Shown: positions 8,314 through 18,133, counted from the stretch's first letter. The stretch is 45,854 nucleotides of DNA from Flavobacterium sp. (GCA_023259675.1 JALRGT010000024.1:1-45854), one strand, 5' to 3'. Notes: a model not told the origin generated them from the sequence alone. A program made the numbers and translations.

Positions 8314-11313
8314 ATGAAAAATTTTATTTTTAGCTTTTTAGCACTCCTATTGCTTCCTGCCTATATGTCTGGACAAGTACAAGCAATCAAAGGGAAAGTA
8401 GTTGACAGTAATGGAATGGGGCTTCCGGGAGCCAATGTAATTTCGGCCGAGACCAAATCATCTACCATTACAGATTTTGATGGAAATTTCACTATCAATG
8501 CTAAGGCAGGAGAAATTTTAACAATTTCGATGATAGGCCAAGAAACGGTTTCTATTCCTGCAGCAAAAACACCAATGACAATTACTTTAAATGAATCAGC
8601 AGATATTTTAAAGGAAGTTGTCGTAATTGGTTATGGAACTGCAAGGAAAAGAGATTTAACAGGATCTATTGTTAAAGTAGAGGGGAAACAAGTGGCTGAC
8701 AAACCTAATGCTAACCCAGTCTCTTCATTACAAGGTAAAGTAGCTGGTTTATCTGTTGTGAACAATGGAAAACCGGGTGAAGATCCTGATGTTAGAATCA
8801 GAGGTACAGTAAGTAGGTACCAAACTAAACCTTTATATGTAGTCGATGGAATTTTTAATGATAACATTAGTTTCATAAATCCAAACGATATTGAGTCAAT
8901 GGAAGTTTTAAAAGATCCATCTTCTCTAGCTATTTTTGGGGTACGTGGTGCAAATGGGGTTATTATCATTACTACAAAAAAAGCTAAAAGTGGCGTAACT
9001 ACTGTAAACTATAGCTCAACTGTAGGGATCAAAACGATACCTAATAAACCTTCAATGACTAATGCTTCACAATTTAAAATGTTATATGATGAGCAAAGAG
9101 TTAATGAAGGAGCTTCTCCTTATTCTTATTATGATAAGTTTACGGGAAATACGAATTGGGTAAATTTAATAGAAAATAATAATGCTAATCAAATTATTCA
9201 TAGCATTAGTATATCTAATGGTAGTGAAAAGAATAAGTTTTATTTTGGAGCAGGTCATCATTCAGAAGAAGGACTGATAAAAAATGAAAAATTTAGAAAA
9301 TTCACATTCAACATCAATGATGAATTACAATTATCGGATGGAATAAAAGTAGGTATTGGTTTTAATGGATATGATTCAAGAATGCCACAATTGCATGATT
9401 TTACTTCTTCTTTGAATGCTACACCAATTGTAGAGTCTTATAATGATGAATTAGGATTGTATAATCAATTACCAGTTGAAATTGGAGGTGCTCAAATAGG
9501 TAACCCTTTAGCAAATGTTGAAGGTAAAAAATACACTCAATTAAATCGTGACTCTAGATACGTTGGAAATATTTTTGCTGAGTTTAAGCTTTACGAAGGA
9601 TTAAAATTCAGAGCAGCTTATTTAGCTGATTTAGGGTATAGTAAAGGAAGAGGATATACACCTGTATTTAATATTTATGTAGGTGAAACAGGTGATACAA
9701 CCTTGTATGCTGGTAACGCCTTGACTAATGTAAATCAGTTTAAAAGTGACACTCAAAAAACTCAGCAAGACTATTTATTTACCTATGAGAAGTCTTTTGG
9801 CAATCATAACTTAACTGCTTTAGCAGGATATACTAGATATCAAGAAGGTTATGAGTCAGTTAGTGGTACTGTTAAGCAATATGTAAATGGTGACCCGATA
9901 CCCTATGATAAAAGATGGTGGTATTTAAATACCTATCCTTTTGGAGATCCAACTACACGTTTATCAAATTCTGACCAATGGGAAAGATCAACAGTATCTT
10001 ATTTAGGTCGTGTTTTATACAATTATGATGGAAAATATATTTTGAATGCTTCTTTTAGACGTGATGGTTCTTCAGAAATAAGCAAAGCAAACAGATTTCA
10101 GAATTTTTGGTCTATAGGTGGAGCTTGGGATATAGCAAGAGAAAAATTCATGGAAGATCAAAAAATATTTGATCAACTTAAAGTAAAGGGTTCTTATGGT
10201 ATTTTAGGAAATCAATATTCAGGAGTTCATTATCCATCACAACCCAATTACACCACAGGTTCTTCGGCAGTATTTGGTGAATCTTTAGTTCCGGCTTACA
10301 TTTTAGCTTATAGAAATAATCCAAATTTACAGTGGGAAACAGTGACTTCATACGAAGCAGGTTTCGAATTATCAACTTTAAATAACAGATTGAAATTTGA
10401 AACAACCTATTACAATAAAACCACAGATAACTTATTGACTTTTGTTGATTTAGGAAGTGAAAAATTTTATACTAATGCCGGAGAAATTTCAAATAAAGGT
10501 TTTGAATTTTCAGGTTCATGGAATGATAAAATAAAAGATGATTTTACGTATTCGATTAGTGGAAATTTAGCAACACTTAAAAACAGAGTAAATTCAGTAT
10601 ATGTAGATGGTTTTGAGGTGTTTGATGGCCCTTCAATTTTAACTGCAGGTGCTCCTATTGGATCTTTCTACGGTTATAAAGTAGAAGGTGTTTATCAATC
10701 TTATGCTGATATTATTGCTTCGGATCCTAGTAGTCTTGGAAACTATGCTCCTGGAGATTTAAAATTCAAAGATGTAAATGGTGATGGGCAAATTACTGCA
10801 GATGATAGAACTATCATTGGTAATCCAAGTCCAGATTTTACGTATGGTTTTTCAGGAAATGTAACGTATAAAAATTTTAGTTTTTCTGTTGATTTCCAAG
10901 GTGTTTATGGGAATGAAGTGTATAGAGATTGGGGTAACGGATCTACTTTCGCTCAATTTAATTACAGAACAGATAGATTGGACAGATGGAATGGTGCAGG
11001 TACTTCTAACTGGGAACCAAGACTTAATGACGGATCAGGATATAACAAGCAAAATTCAACTTATATGATTGAAGATGGAAGTTATTTAAGATTAAGGAAT
11101 ATTCAATTAGGATATAATTTTGATTCTCAATTCTTAAAAAGAATTAACATTCAAGGATTAAGAGTTTATGTTAATGCACAAAACTTGGTAACATGGGCTA
11201 ATAATTCTGGTTTTACACCTGAAGCAGGAGGAACACCAACTTCTTTTGGTAGAGATACTGGTGGATACCCAATCCCAACAATTACAACTTTTGGATTGAA
11301 TGTGACTTTTTAA
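8314..11313 (+). CDS. SusC/RagA-family TonB-dependent glycan importer
   Basis: This 999-residue outer-membrane receptor imports oligosaccharides using TonB energy together with its SusD partner. Domains in order are: signal peptide (MKNFIFSFLALLLLPAYMSGQ), carboxypeptidase-regulatory-like domain (about 24-100, GKVVDSNGMGLPGANV), TonB-box-like EVVVIGYGT, plug (about 105-225, with GVRGANGVIIITTKK typical of SusC) and a 22-strand barrel ending in a terminal aromatic residue (GLNVTF). An upstream TTG at 8272 would add 14 residues ahead of the signal peptide and overlaps the promoter region, so ATG 8314 is chosen. SusD follows 18 bp downstream, so the two are co-transcribed. Confidence 0.96.
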   Translation: MKNFIFSFLALLLLPAYMSGQVQAIKGKVVDSNGMGLPGANVISAETKSSTITDFDGNFTINAKAGEILTISMIGQETVSIPAAKTPMTITLNESADILKEVVVIGYGTARKRDLTGSIVKVEGKQVADKPNANPVSSLQGKVAGLSVVNNGKPGEDPDVRIRGTVSRYQTKPLYVVDGIFNDNISFINPNDIESMEVLKDPSSLAIFGVRGANGVIIITTKKAKSGVTTVNYSSTVGIKTIPNKPSMTNASQFKMLYDEQRVNEGASPYSYYDKFTGNTNWVNLIENNNANQIIHSISISNGSEKNKFYFGAGHHSEEGLIKNEKFRKFTFNINDELQLSDGIKVGIGFNGYDSRMPQLHDFTSSLNATPIVESYNDELGLYNQLPVEIGGAQIGNPLANVEGKKYTQLNRDSRYVGNIFAEFKLYEGLKFRAAYLADLGYSKGRGYTPVFNIYVGETGDTTLYAGNALTNVNQFKSDTQKTQQDYLFTYEKSFGNHNLTALAGYTRYQEGYESVSGTVKQYVNGDPIPYDKRWWYLNTYPFGDPTTRLSNSDQWERSTVSYLGRVLYNYDGKYILNASFRRDGSSEISKANRFQNFWSIGGAWDIAREKFMEDQKIFDQLKVKGSYGILGNQYSGVHYPSQPNYTTGSSAVFGESLVPAYILAYRNNPNLQWETVTSYEAGFELSTLNNRLKFETTYYNKTTDNLLTFVDLGSEKFYTNAGEISNKGFEFSGSWNDKIKDDFTYSISGNLATLKNRVNSVYVDGFEVFDGPSILTAGAPIGSFYGYKVEGVYQSYADIIASDPSSLGNYAPGDLKFKDVNGDGQITADDRTIIGNPSPDFTYGFSGNVTYKNFSFSVDFQGVYGNEVYRDWGNGSTFAQFNYRTDRLDRWNGAGTSNWEPRLNDGSGYNKQNSTYMIEDGSYLRLRNIQLGYNFDSQFLKRINIQGLRVYVNAQNLVTWANNSGFTPEAGGTPTSFGRDTGGYPIPTITTFGLNVTF

Positions 11314-11331
11314 ATTTTAAAATAAAGAAAA

Positions 11332-12813
11332 ATGAAAAATTATAAATATATCATAAAATCATCACTTTTTGTATTAATGGCATTAGCTGTTTTAAATTCA
11401 TGTAATGATGATGAATTCTTAGATAAAAAACCATTAGGAACAGCAACTGAAGGTGATTTAGCAGCCGGTGGATACGAAGAAAAAGCTTTTGGATTGTATG
11501 GAAAAATTAGAACTCAAGATGGGATAACTAGTTGGGATAGGTATTGGTTTCAAAATATTCGTTCTGATGATGCTCAAAAAGGAAGTACCGCAACAGATGC
11601 CGCAACAAGAGGGAATGTTATGGATAAATTTCAATATTCTCCAACAGAGTTTTCTGCGTATTGGGATGGACATTATAGCTTAATTTTTGCCTGTAATGAT
11701 TTAATAGTTGACATTGATGCTTCAGGTTTAACGGATCAAGGAACAATGATTAATAAGGCCGAAGCCATGGTAATTAGAGCATTTGCTTTTTTTGACTTAC
11801 GTAGAGATTATGGAGAAGTGCCTATTATTTTAAAGAAGATAGTTGTACCAAGTGACGGTATAAAAGTTAAATCTACTGTTGCTGAAGTTGATGCTCAAAT
11901 TATTAGTGATTTAGAATTTGCAGCGGCAAATTTACCGGATAGCTGGCCAGCTTATCCTGGAAGAGCTACTAAGGGGTTTGCGAATGCATTATTTGCAAAA
12001 TTATATTTGTATCAAGAGGAATGGTCTAAGTCTTTAGAAAAGAGTGAATTAGTTATTAATTCTGGAAAATATATGTTAGAGAATTCATATACAACTTTAT
12101 TTTCTGAAGCTGGTGATAATTCAAAAGAATCAATTTTTGAAGTTCAGTTTTTAAGAGAAGCAGGAGTGAATTACTCTAACAATTATTGGGAGTCTCAAGG
12201 CGTACGTGGCGCAGGTACTTGGGATTTAGGTTGGGGATTTAATGTTCCTACTCAAAATTTAGTTGATGCTTACGAAACAGGTGATCCTCGTAAAGATGCA
12301 ACAATTCTTTTCTCTGGACAAAACGATGGTTTTGGTTTAACTGTGCCAGAAAGTCCTTTATTGGTTGCTCAACCCTATTGGAATAAAAAAGCGTATACTA
12401 CTCCAAGTATTAGACAAGGTTATGGAGAGAATAAAAACCATTGGAAAAACATTAAGATTTTAAGATATGCAGATGTGTTATTAATGGCCGCTGAAGCAGC
12501 AAATGAATCTGGAAATGCAACTAAGGCATCAGATTATTTAGAATTGGTTAGGGATAGAGCAAGAGGTACAAGTTCAGTTTTACCTAAAGTAACTGATTTA
12601 AGTCAGTCAGGTTTAAGAACAGCAATTAAACACGAAAGAAGAATTGAACTCGCAATGGAGAATGAGAGATTTTATGATTTGGTTAGATGGGGAGATGCTC
12701 CTTCTGTTTTAGCTGGTTTGGGGTATCAAGTTAAAAACCAATTTTATCCAATTCCACAAACAGCTATTGACCAATCTGGTGGGATATTAAAACAAAATCC
12801 TGATTACAATTAA
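11332..12813 (+). CDS. SusD/RagB-family starch-binding-like outer-membrane lipoprotein
   Basis: This 493-residue surface lipoprotein is the lid of the SusCD transporter that captures oligosaccharides. The signal peptide ends in a lipobox LNSC with the lipidated Cys at 24, followed by an acidic stretch NDDEFLDKKPLG; such residues after the Cys favour surface export in Bacteroidota. The middle is TPR-like (RAFAFFDLRRDYGEVPII is a family hallmark) and the C-terminal SusD_RagB domain ends in FYPIPQTAID and QNPDYN, as in most members. It lies between SusC and the LamG lipoprotein with short gaps, inside the same operon. Glycan specificity cannot be read directly from the sequence. Confidence 0.95.
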   Translation: MKNYKYIIKSSLFVLMALAVLNSCNDDEFLDKKPLGTATEGDLAAGGYEEKAFGLYGKIRTQDGITSWDRYWFQNIRSDDAQKGSTATDAATRGNVMDKFQYSPTEFSAYWDGHYSLIFACNDLIVDIDASGLTDQGTMINKAEAMVIRAFAFFDLRRDYGEVPIILKKIVVPSDGIKVKSTVAEVDAQIISDLEFAAANLPDSWPAYPGRATKGFANALFAKLYLYQEEWSKSLEKSELVINSGKYMLENSYTTLFSEAGDNSKESIFEVQFLREAGVNYSNNYWESQGVRGAGTWDLGWGFNVPTQNLVDAYETGDPRKDATILFSGQNDGFGLTVPESPLLVAQPYWNKKAYTTPSIRQGYGENKNHWKNIKILRYADVLLMAAEAANESGNATKASDYLELVRDRARGTSSVLPKVTDLSQSGLRTAIKHERRIELAMENERFYDLVRWGDAPSVLAGLGYQVKNQFYPIPQTAIDQSGGILKQNPDYN

Positions 12814-12830
12814 TTTTTAAAGTCAAAATC

Positions 12831-13607
12831 ATGAATATCAATAAATCAATTATAAAGAGAACATTTGGAATAGCACTTATTTCATTAGTATTTATAGGAT
12901 GTCAAGACATGGATAGACCTGAATTAGGAGATTATCCAACTGACGTAGGAAACTATTCACCGTTGGCAGGAGAAACACTTTTCTCTGAGTTTAACAATAC
13001 ATATTATCTTAATTCTATTACTGGAGCACCAGCTACTAAAGTTGGAACTTCTAGCTTAGGAGATCCAAAAGTAGGTGATTATTCTTATAAAGGAGCAACG
13101 GATGCATATATTTCATACCCCATAAAAGGTTTGTTTGGAACCAATGAGCTTACGGTAGCATTTTGGTACAAAGTGAATGCAGCACCAGATCGATCAGGAT
13201 TAATCGTAGTAGGTAATCCTTCTGTTACTGGAGATGATGGGCGAAAATATGGATTCCGTTTGTTTAGAGAAGGAAATGGTTCTTCTCAAACCATAAAATT
13301 AAATGCAGGGATTGGTACTGGAGAATCATGGAATGATGGTGGAACATTGACTGTAGATAATAATTGGGTTTATATTACACTTACTCTTTCTGCAACTCAA
13401 TCAAAAATTTATTTTAATGGAGTGCTTCAAAGAACAAGTACTTATTCAAGTCCTGTAGATCTTACAGGCTGTGTTGATTTAGTTATTGGTGCGAGTGGAC
13501 CTACTTTCTCTTATTGGGGGCATAAATCAGATAGTAGTTTATATGATGAGATAAAAGTTTTCAACAAAGTTCTTACCGAAGCTGAAATCATTAGCTTGAT
13601 GGATTAA
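12831..13607 (+). CDS. LamG/concanavalin-like surface glycan-binding lipoprotein
   Basis: This 258-residue lipoprotein has lipobox FIGC with Cys at 24. A single LamG/laminin-G-like jelly roll fills most of the mature protein (about 60-258), recognisable by ELTVAFWYKVN, NNWVYITLTLS, KIYFNGVLQ and the closing YDEIKVFNKVLTEAEI. No catalytic residues of a lectin-like hydrolase are apparent. Its position directly after SusD is the usual place for a surface glycan-binding protein that enlarges the binding platform of a PUL, so a non-catalytic binding role on the cell surface is inferred. It is followed by a perfect hairpin rather than a clear terminator. Confidence 0.8.
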   Translation: MNINKSIIKRTFGIALISLVFIGCQDMDRPELGDYPTDVGNYSPLAGETLFSEFNNTYYLNSITGAPATKVGTSSLGDPKVGDYSYKGATDAYISYPIKGLFGTNELTVAFWYKVNAAPDRSGLIVVGNPSVTGDDGRKYGFRLFREGNGSSQTIKLNAGIGTGESWNDGGTLTVDNNWVYITLTLSATQSKIYFNGVLQRTSTYSSPVDLTGCVDLVIGASGPTFSYWGHKSDSSLYDEIKVFNKVLTEAEIISLMD

Positions 13608-13627
13608 GATTACCATAAAGGATTGTG

Positions 13628-13654
13628 CATCTGGGTATTTTTAATACCCAGATG
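13628..13654 (+). other. Strong hairpin between binding and enzyme genes
   Basis: A perfect 12-bp stem CATCTGGGTATT/AATACCCAGATG (13628-13639 and 13643-13654) closes a TTT loop. No proper U tract follows (TATTTAATCT), so it may be a weak terminator, an mRNA processing site or a 3' stabiliser for the susCD-LamG message. Confidence 0.6.
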
Positions 13655-13692
13655 TATTTAATCTCTATTTATCTCACACAAATTTTAAAAAA

Positions 13693-15075
13693 ATGAAAAG
13701 TAGTTTATACATATTCCTTTTTTTGAGCGTTTTTGGAGCCTGTTCTTCTTCAACGCCAGATGGAGGAACTCCATTACCTATAAATCCAGTTATTCAAGTA
13801 AAACTTCTAACTGATGTCGAGGCACTAGATCAAGTTCAAAAAGATGCTATTAAATATTTTTGGGAATATGCTGATTCAAACTCAAAATTAGCTAGAGAAA
13901 GATACCTTGTTGGAGACTCAAATTTTGAAGCAAATATTATTACAACTGGAGGTTCCGGTTTTGGCTTAATGACTATCATTGTAGGTGTTGAAAGAGGTTT
14001 TTTGCCTAGAGACGAAGCGGTTTCAAGACTTTCAACCGCTTTGAATTTTCTTGAAAAAGCAGATCGTTTTCATGGAGCATGGCCACATTGGATGAATAAT
14101 ATTGATGGTAAAGTAATTCCTTTTGGTACAAAAGATAACGGAGGAGACTTGGTAGAAACTTCCTTTGTTTGCCAAGCCTTAATTACGGTTAGGGAGTATT
14201 TTAAAAACGGAAATACTGCCGAAAAAGAATTAGCTGCTACAGCTGATGAACTTTGGAAAGGAGTTGAATGGGATTGGTACACAAAAGGTGAGGATGCATT
14301 ATACTGGCATTGGTCACCAAATTACGGATGGGAAACGAACTTTAAGTTAGAAGGCTACAACGAATGTCTGATTACTTACATTATGGCTGCCTCATCACCA
14401 ACACATCCAATTTCTACAGAAGCTTATCATAAAGCTTGGGCTAGAAGTGGTGCTATTGTACATCCGGGTTATCAATACGGAATTCCAGTTATTTTCAATT
14501 ATAACGGAGCAACAGGAAATGTTGGGCCAATGTTTTGGTCGCATTATTCTTATTTAGGTTTGGATCCAAATAACTTAAAAGATCAATATGCTGATTATGG
14601 AGTTTTGACTCAAAATCATGCTAAAATTATGATTCAACATAGTATAGCAAATCCAGGAAAATGGAAAGATTATTCAGACAAATGTTGGGGGCTAACAGCA
14701 AGCTACACTAGAAATGCAGATGGAACAACAGGATATACGGCACATCAGCCTAACAATGATACAGGGGTGATTTCACCTACTGCTGCTTTGTCCTCTTTTC
14801 CTTTTGCCCCAGTTGAAGCCATGAAATTTTTGCATTATTTGTATGATGAACATAAAGCAGAATATGTAGGGATTGCAGGACCTTATGATGCTTTTTCTCC
14901 TCATTATAATTGGGTAGCTCCTCGATATTTAGCAATTGATCAGGGTACAATTGCTCCAATGATAGAGAATTATCGAACAGGTTTGTTATGGAAATTATTT
15001 ATGAATGCTACAGAAGTTAAACAAGGATTAGTGAAATTAGGTTTTCAATCGAGTAAATACGATTTGAATAATTAA
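13693..15075 (+). CDS. GH144-type endo-beta-1,2-glucanase lipoprotein (glucoamylase-like domain)
   Basis: This 460-residue lipoprotein has lipobox FGAC (Cys 17). The rest is one alpha/alpha-barrel of the putative glucoamylase family (PF10091-like), starting at DQVQKDAIKYFWEYAD. GH144 founders are endo-beta-1,2-glucanases that cut linear beta-1,2-glucan to sophoro-oligosaccharides. An acidic cluster D148, D152, E155 (KDNGGDLVET) and E224 (GYNE) reproduces the D-x3-D-x2-E plus E(+69) spacing that I recall for the Chitinophaga enzyme CpSGL. The outer-membrane lipoprotein signal and its place before a GH3 glucosidase fit an endo-acting first step. Other PF10091 relatives exist with different linkages, so the specificity is probable, not proven. 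It starts 86 bp after the LamG gene. Confidence 0.78.
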   Translation: MKSSLYIFLFLSVFGACSSSTPDGGTPLPINPVIQVKLLTDVEALDQVQKDAIKYFWEYADSNSKLARERYLVGDSNFEANIITTGGSGFGLMTIIVGVERGFLPRDEAVSRLSTALNFLEKADRFHGAWPHWMNNIDGKVIPFGTKDNGGDLVETSFVCQALITVREYFKNGNTAEKELAATADELWKGVEWDWYTKGEDALYWHWSPNYGWETNFKLEGYNECLITYIMAASSPTHPISTEAYHKAWARSGAIVHPGYQYGIPVIFNYNGATGNVGPMFWSHYSYLGLDPNNLKDQYADYGVLTQNHAKIMIQHSIANPGKWKDYSDKCWGLTASYTRNADGTTGYTAHQPNNDTGVISPTAALSSFPFAPVEAMKFLHYLYDEHKAEYVGIAGPYDAFSPHYNWVAPRYLAIDQGTIAPMIENYRTGLLWKLFMNATEVKQGLVKLGFQSSKYDLNN

Positions 15076-15084
15076 AATGCCATT

Positions 15085-15783
15085 ATGAAAAGCAAAATCT
15101 ATTTACTATTCATCTTTATCACTTATTATGCTTTTGGGCAAACTCAGGTAAATGGGACTTTAAAGACCGAAATCAATCAAAAAAAAGAATTGAATTATGT
15201 TCTATATGTACCAAAAGCAATTAAAGAAAAAAAACCTTTAATTATTTTTCTACATGGTTCTGGTGAAAAAGGGAATGATATTGAAAAGGTTAAAGTACAT
15301 GGCCCTTTTAAATATTTAAAAAACAACGAAATAGATGCTTGTGTTCTAGCTCCACAATGTCCGGAAAATGAATATTGGAATTCTGAGGTTTTGTATAATT
15401 TGATTTTAAAAATTCAAAAAGAAAACAATATCGACTCGAACAGAATTTATTTGACGGGTTTGAGCATGGGAGCATGGGGAGCTTGGAATCTAGCTTTTGC
15501 ATATCCCGAAATGTTTGCCGCTCTTGTACCTATTGCAGGATTTGTTGACCGAATTCCGATGATCGAAAATTGTAAAATAAAAAATATTCCTACCCGAATA
15601 TTTCACGGTTTATTAGATGACGTTGTCGATGTAAATTATTCGATTGCAATTTATAAAAAACTTCAGAAATGTAATCCTGATGTGGAATTAACCATTTTTG
15701 ATGATGCTAATCATGACAGTTGGACAAGTGTTTATGATGACTCAAGTATATACAAATGGATGTTAAAACAAAAGAAAAAATAA
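15085..15783 (+). CDS. Secreted alpha/beta-hydrolase, probable carbohydrate esterase
   Basis: This 232-residue exported protein has a signal peptide ending in YYAFGQ. It has an alpha/beta-hydrolase fold of the PHB-depolymerase/phospholipase-carboxylesterase type. IIFLHGSGEKG gives the oxyanion loop (H57-G58), GLSMGAWG the nucleophile elbow (S127), HGLLDDVVD the catalytic Asp (D178) and DANHDSW the catalytic His (H210). Such enzymes remove acyl groups from glycans or cleave small esters. It lies 9 bp after the glucanase gene and 1 bp before the GH3 gene, so it is translationally linked to both and likely deacylates the same substrate. Succinyl removal is an inference from the beta-1,2-glucan context. 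The exact acyl group is unknown. Confidence 0.8.
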   Translation: MKSKIYLLFIFITYYAFGQTQVNGTLKTEINQKKELNYVLYVPKAIKEKKPLIIFLHGSGEKGNDIEKVKVHGPFKYLKNNEIDACVLAPQCPENEYWNSEVLYNLILKIQKENNIDSNRIYLTGLSMGAWGAWNLAFAYPEMFAALVPIAGFVDRIPMIENCKIKNIPTRIFHGLLDDVVDVNYSIAIYKKLQKCNPDVELTIFDDANHDSWTSVYDDSSIYKWMLKQKKK

Positions 15784-15784
15784 A

Positions 15785-18085
15785 ATGAAAAATAGAATAA
15801 TTTTACTCTTTTTAGGATGTTCTTTATTGAGCTTTGGACAAAGAAAAGACAAAAAAAAGACTCAAAATATTAGACCAAAAGTGGAGTTTATCAATGACTT
15901 ATTGTCAAAAATGACTCTTGATGAGAAAATAGGTCAACTTAACTTACCTACTTCTGGAGATATTACAACTGGCCAAGCGAACAGTTCGAATATTGCCAAA
16001 AATATCGAAGAAGGCAAAGTAGGAGGTTTGTTCAATATTAAATCGGTTGAGAAGATTAAGGAAGTGCAAAAAATTGCAGTCGAAAAAAGCCGTTTGAAAA
16101 TTCCGTTACTTTTTGGAATGGATGTAATTCATGGTTACGAAACTACTTTTCCTATTCCACTAGGATTGTCTTGTACTTGGGATATGGGATTAATTGAAAG
16201 AAGTGCTCAAATTGCCGCTCAAGAAGCTACTGCCGATGGGATCAATTGGACATTTTCACCTATGGTTGATATTTCTCGCGATCCACGTTGGGGTAGAGTT
16301 TCTGAAGGTTCAGGTGAAGATCCTTTTTTAGGAAGCCAAATAGCCACAGCAATGGTAAAAGGCTATCAGCAAAATGATTTGTCTAAAGGGAATACACTTA
16401 TGGCTTGTGTAAAACATTTTGCTTTATACGGAGCTCCAGATGCCGGAAGAGATTATAATACTGTTGATATGAGTAGAATAAAAATGTATAATGATTATTT
16501 TCCTCCTTACAAAGCGGCAGTTGATGCTGGTGTGGGTTCGGTTATGGCTTCTTTTAATGAAGTAGACGGAATTCCAGCTACAGGAAATAAATGGTTAATG
16601 ACGGATGTTTTAAGAAAACAATGGGGGTTTAAAGGTTTTGTAGTTACTGATTATACAGGGATTCCTGAAATGACGGCTCATGGAATGGGCGATTTACAAA
16701 CCGTTTCAGCCTTAGCTTTAAATGCAGGAATTGAAATGGATATGGTAGGAGAAGGATTTCTAACTACTTTGAAAAAATCTTTGGCAGAGAATAAAGTGAC
16801 TTTGGAGCAAATTGATAATGCTGTGCGCTTGATTTTGGAAGCTAAATATGATTTAGGATTGTTTCATGATCCTTATAAATATTGTGATCTTAAGAGAGCA
16901 AAAAATGAAGTTTACACAGCAAGCAATAGAGCAGAAGCTCAGAAAATTGCAGCTCAATCGTTAGTTTTATTAAAAAATAATAATCAAATATTACCATTAA
17001 AAAAGTCGGCAACTGTAGCTGTTATTGGTCCTTTGGCAGATGCCAAAGAAAATATGGCAGGAACCTGGAGCGTGGCTACTAATATGGATAGATCCATTTC
17101 ATTGATTGCCGGAATTAAAGAAGTGGTAGGTAATAGTTCTAAAGTTCTTTATGCTAAAGGAAGTAATTTAGATTATGATGCCGCTTTTGAAGAGAAAGCG
17201 ACCATGTTTGGAAAAACGCTTCATAGAGATAACAAAACAAAAGAAGAATTAACTGCCGAAGCCGTACAAGTGGCTAATCAAGCCGATATTATTATCGCAG
17301 CACTTGGTGAATCGGCTGAAATGAGCGGAGAGAGTAGTAGTAGAACGAATCTTGAAATCCCACAAGCACAAAAAGATTTATTGCAAGAATTAATTAAAAC
17401 AGGAAAGCCGGTTGTATTGGTATTATTTACAGGACGTCCGTTAGTGTTAGTTCAGGAAAATGAAACAGTACCAGCAATTTTAAATGCTTGGTTTGCCGGA
17501 AGTGAAGCCGGATATGCTATTGCAGATGTTTTATACGGAAATGAAAATCCGTCAGGAAAATTAACTACAACTTTTCCTAGAAGTGTAGGTCAGGTGCCAA
17601 TTTATTACAATCAAAAAAATACGGGAAGACCTTTGATGAACAAGGAGGGTAAATTTGAAAAATTTAGATCCAATTATATCGATGAAAGAAACGAGCCTTT
17701 GTACCCTTTTGGATATGGATTAAGTTATACCACTTTTGATTATTCGAATTTGAAAATTTCTTCGGATAAGATGAATTTTGATGGAAAATTAAAAGTAAGT
17801 GTTGATGTGGCTAATACGGGTAATTATGACGGAAAAGAAGTAGTTCAGTTGTATATCAGGGATTTAGTGGGTTCGGTAACCAGACCGCTAAAGGAATTGA
17901 AAGCTTTCCAAAAAATAGCACTTCAAAAAGGAGAAAAACAAACCCTAAGTTTTGATATTACTGTTGAAGATTTGAAATTTTATAATTCAGATTTAAAACA
18001 TGTAGCAGAACCTGGGCAGTTTGAAGTTTTTGTTGGTGAAAATTCTACTGCCGAAAAGAAAGTTAGTTTCGAATTGATTAAATAG
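15785..18085 (+). CDS. GH3 beta-glucosidase (BglX-like), likely periplasmic
   Basis: This 766-residue exo-enzyme removes terminal beta-glucose. The signal peptide ends at LLSFGQ. The order is: N-terminal TIM-barrel domain (about 30-365) with KHF at 210-212 and nucleophile D289 in GFVVTDYTG; alpha/beta sandwich domain (about 390-600) with the probable acid/base E516 in MSGESSSR; and C-terminal fibronectin III-like domain (about 675-755, SVDVANTGNYDGKEVVQLYI). Length and layout are those of BglX. Next to a GH144-type glucanase, the expected substrates are sophoro-oligosaccharides; a related GH3 from Bacteroides thetaiotaomicron is known to act on beta-1,2-gluco-oligosaccharides. The gene starts 1 bp after the esterase stop and is followed by a strong terminator. 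Confidence 0.93.
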   Translation: MKNRIILLFLGCSLLSFGQRKDKKKTQNIRPKVEFINDLLSKMTLDEKIGQLNLPTSGDITTGQANSSNIAKNIEEGKVGGLFNIKSVEKIKEVQKIAVEKSRLKIPLLFGMDVIHGYETTFPIPLGLSCTWDMGLIERSAQIAAQEATADGINWTFSPMVDISRDPRWGRVSEGSGEDPFLGSQIATAMVKGYQQNDLSKGNTLMACVKHFALYGAPDAGRDYNTVDMSRIKMYNDYFPPYKAAVDAGVGSVMASFNEVDGIPATGNKWLMTDVLRKQWGFKGFVVTDYTGIPEMTAHGMGDLQTVSALALNAGIEMDMVGEGFLTTLKKSLAENKVTLEQIDNAVRLILEAKYDLGLFHDPYKYCDLKRAKNEVYTASNRAEAQKIAAQSLVLLKNNNQILPLKKSATVAVIGPLADAKENMAGTWSVATNMDRSISLIAGIKEVVGNSSKVLYAKGSNLDYDAAFEEKATMFGKTLHRDNKTKEELTAEAVQVANQADIIIAALGESAEMSGESSSRTNLEIPQAQKDLLQELIKTGKPVVLVLFTGRPLVLVQENETVPAILNAWFAGSEAGYAIADVLYGNENPSGKLTTTFPRSVGQVPIYYNQKNTGRPLMNKEGKFEKFRSNYIDERNEPLYPFGYGLSYTTFDYSNLKISSDKMNFDGKLKVSVDVANTGNYDGKEVVQLYIRDLVGSVTRPLKELKAFQKIALQKGEKQTLSFDITVEDLKFYNSDLKHVAEPGQFEVFVGENSTAEKKVSFELIK

Positions 18086-18107
18086 TTGGTTTATTAATTG
18101 GTTAGAT

Positions 18108-18133
18108 GCCCTTCGAATGAAGGGCTTTTTTTT
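18108..18133 (+). terminator. Terminator after the GH3 gene
   Basis: The GC-rich stem GCCCTTC/GAAGGGC (18108-18114 and 18119-18125) has a GAAT loop and eight T residues. It separates the main PUL operon from the glycerophosphodiesterase and GH43-like genes, which may need read-through or their own promoter. Confidence 0.88.
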
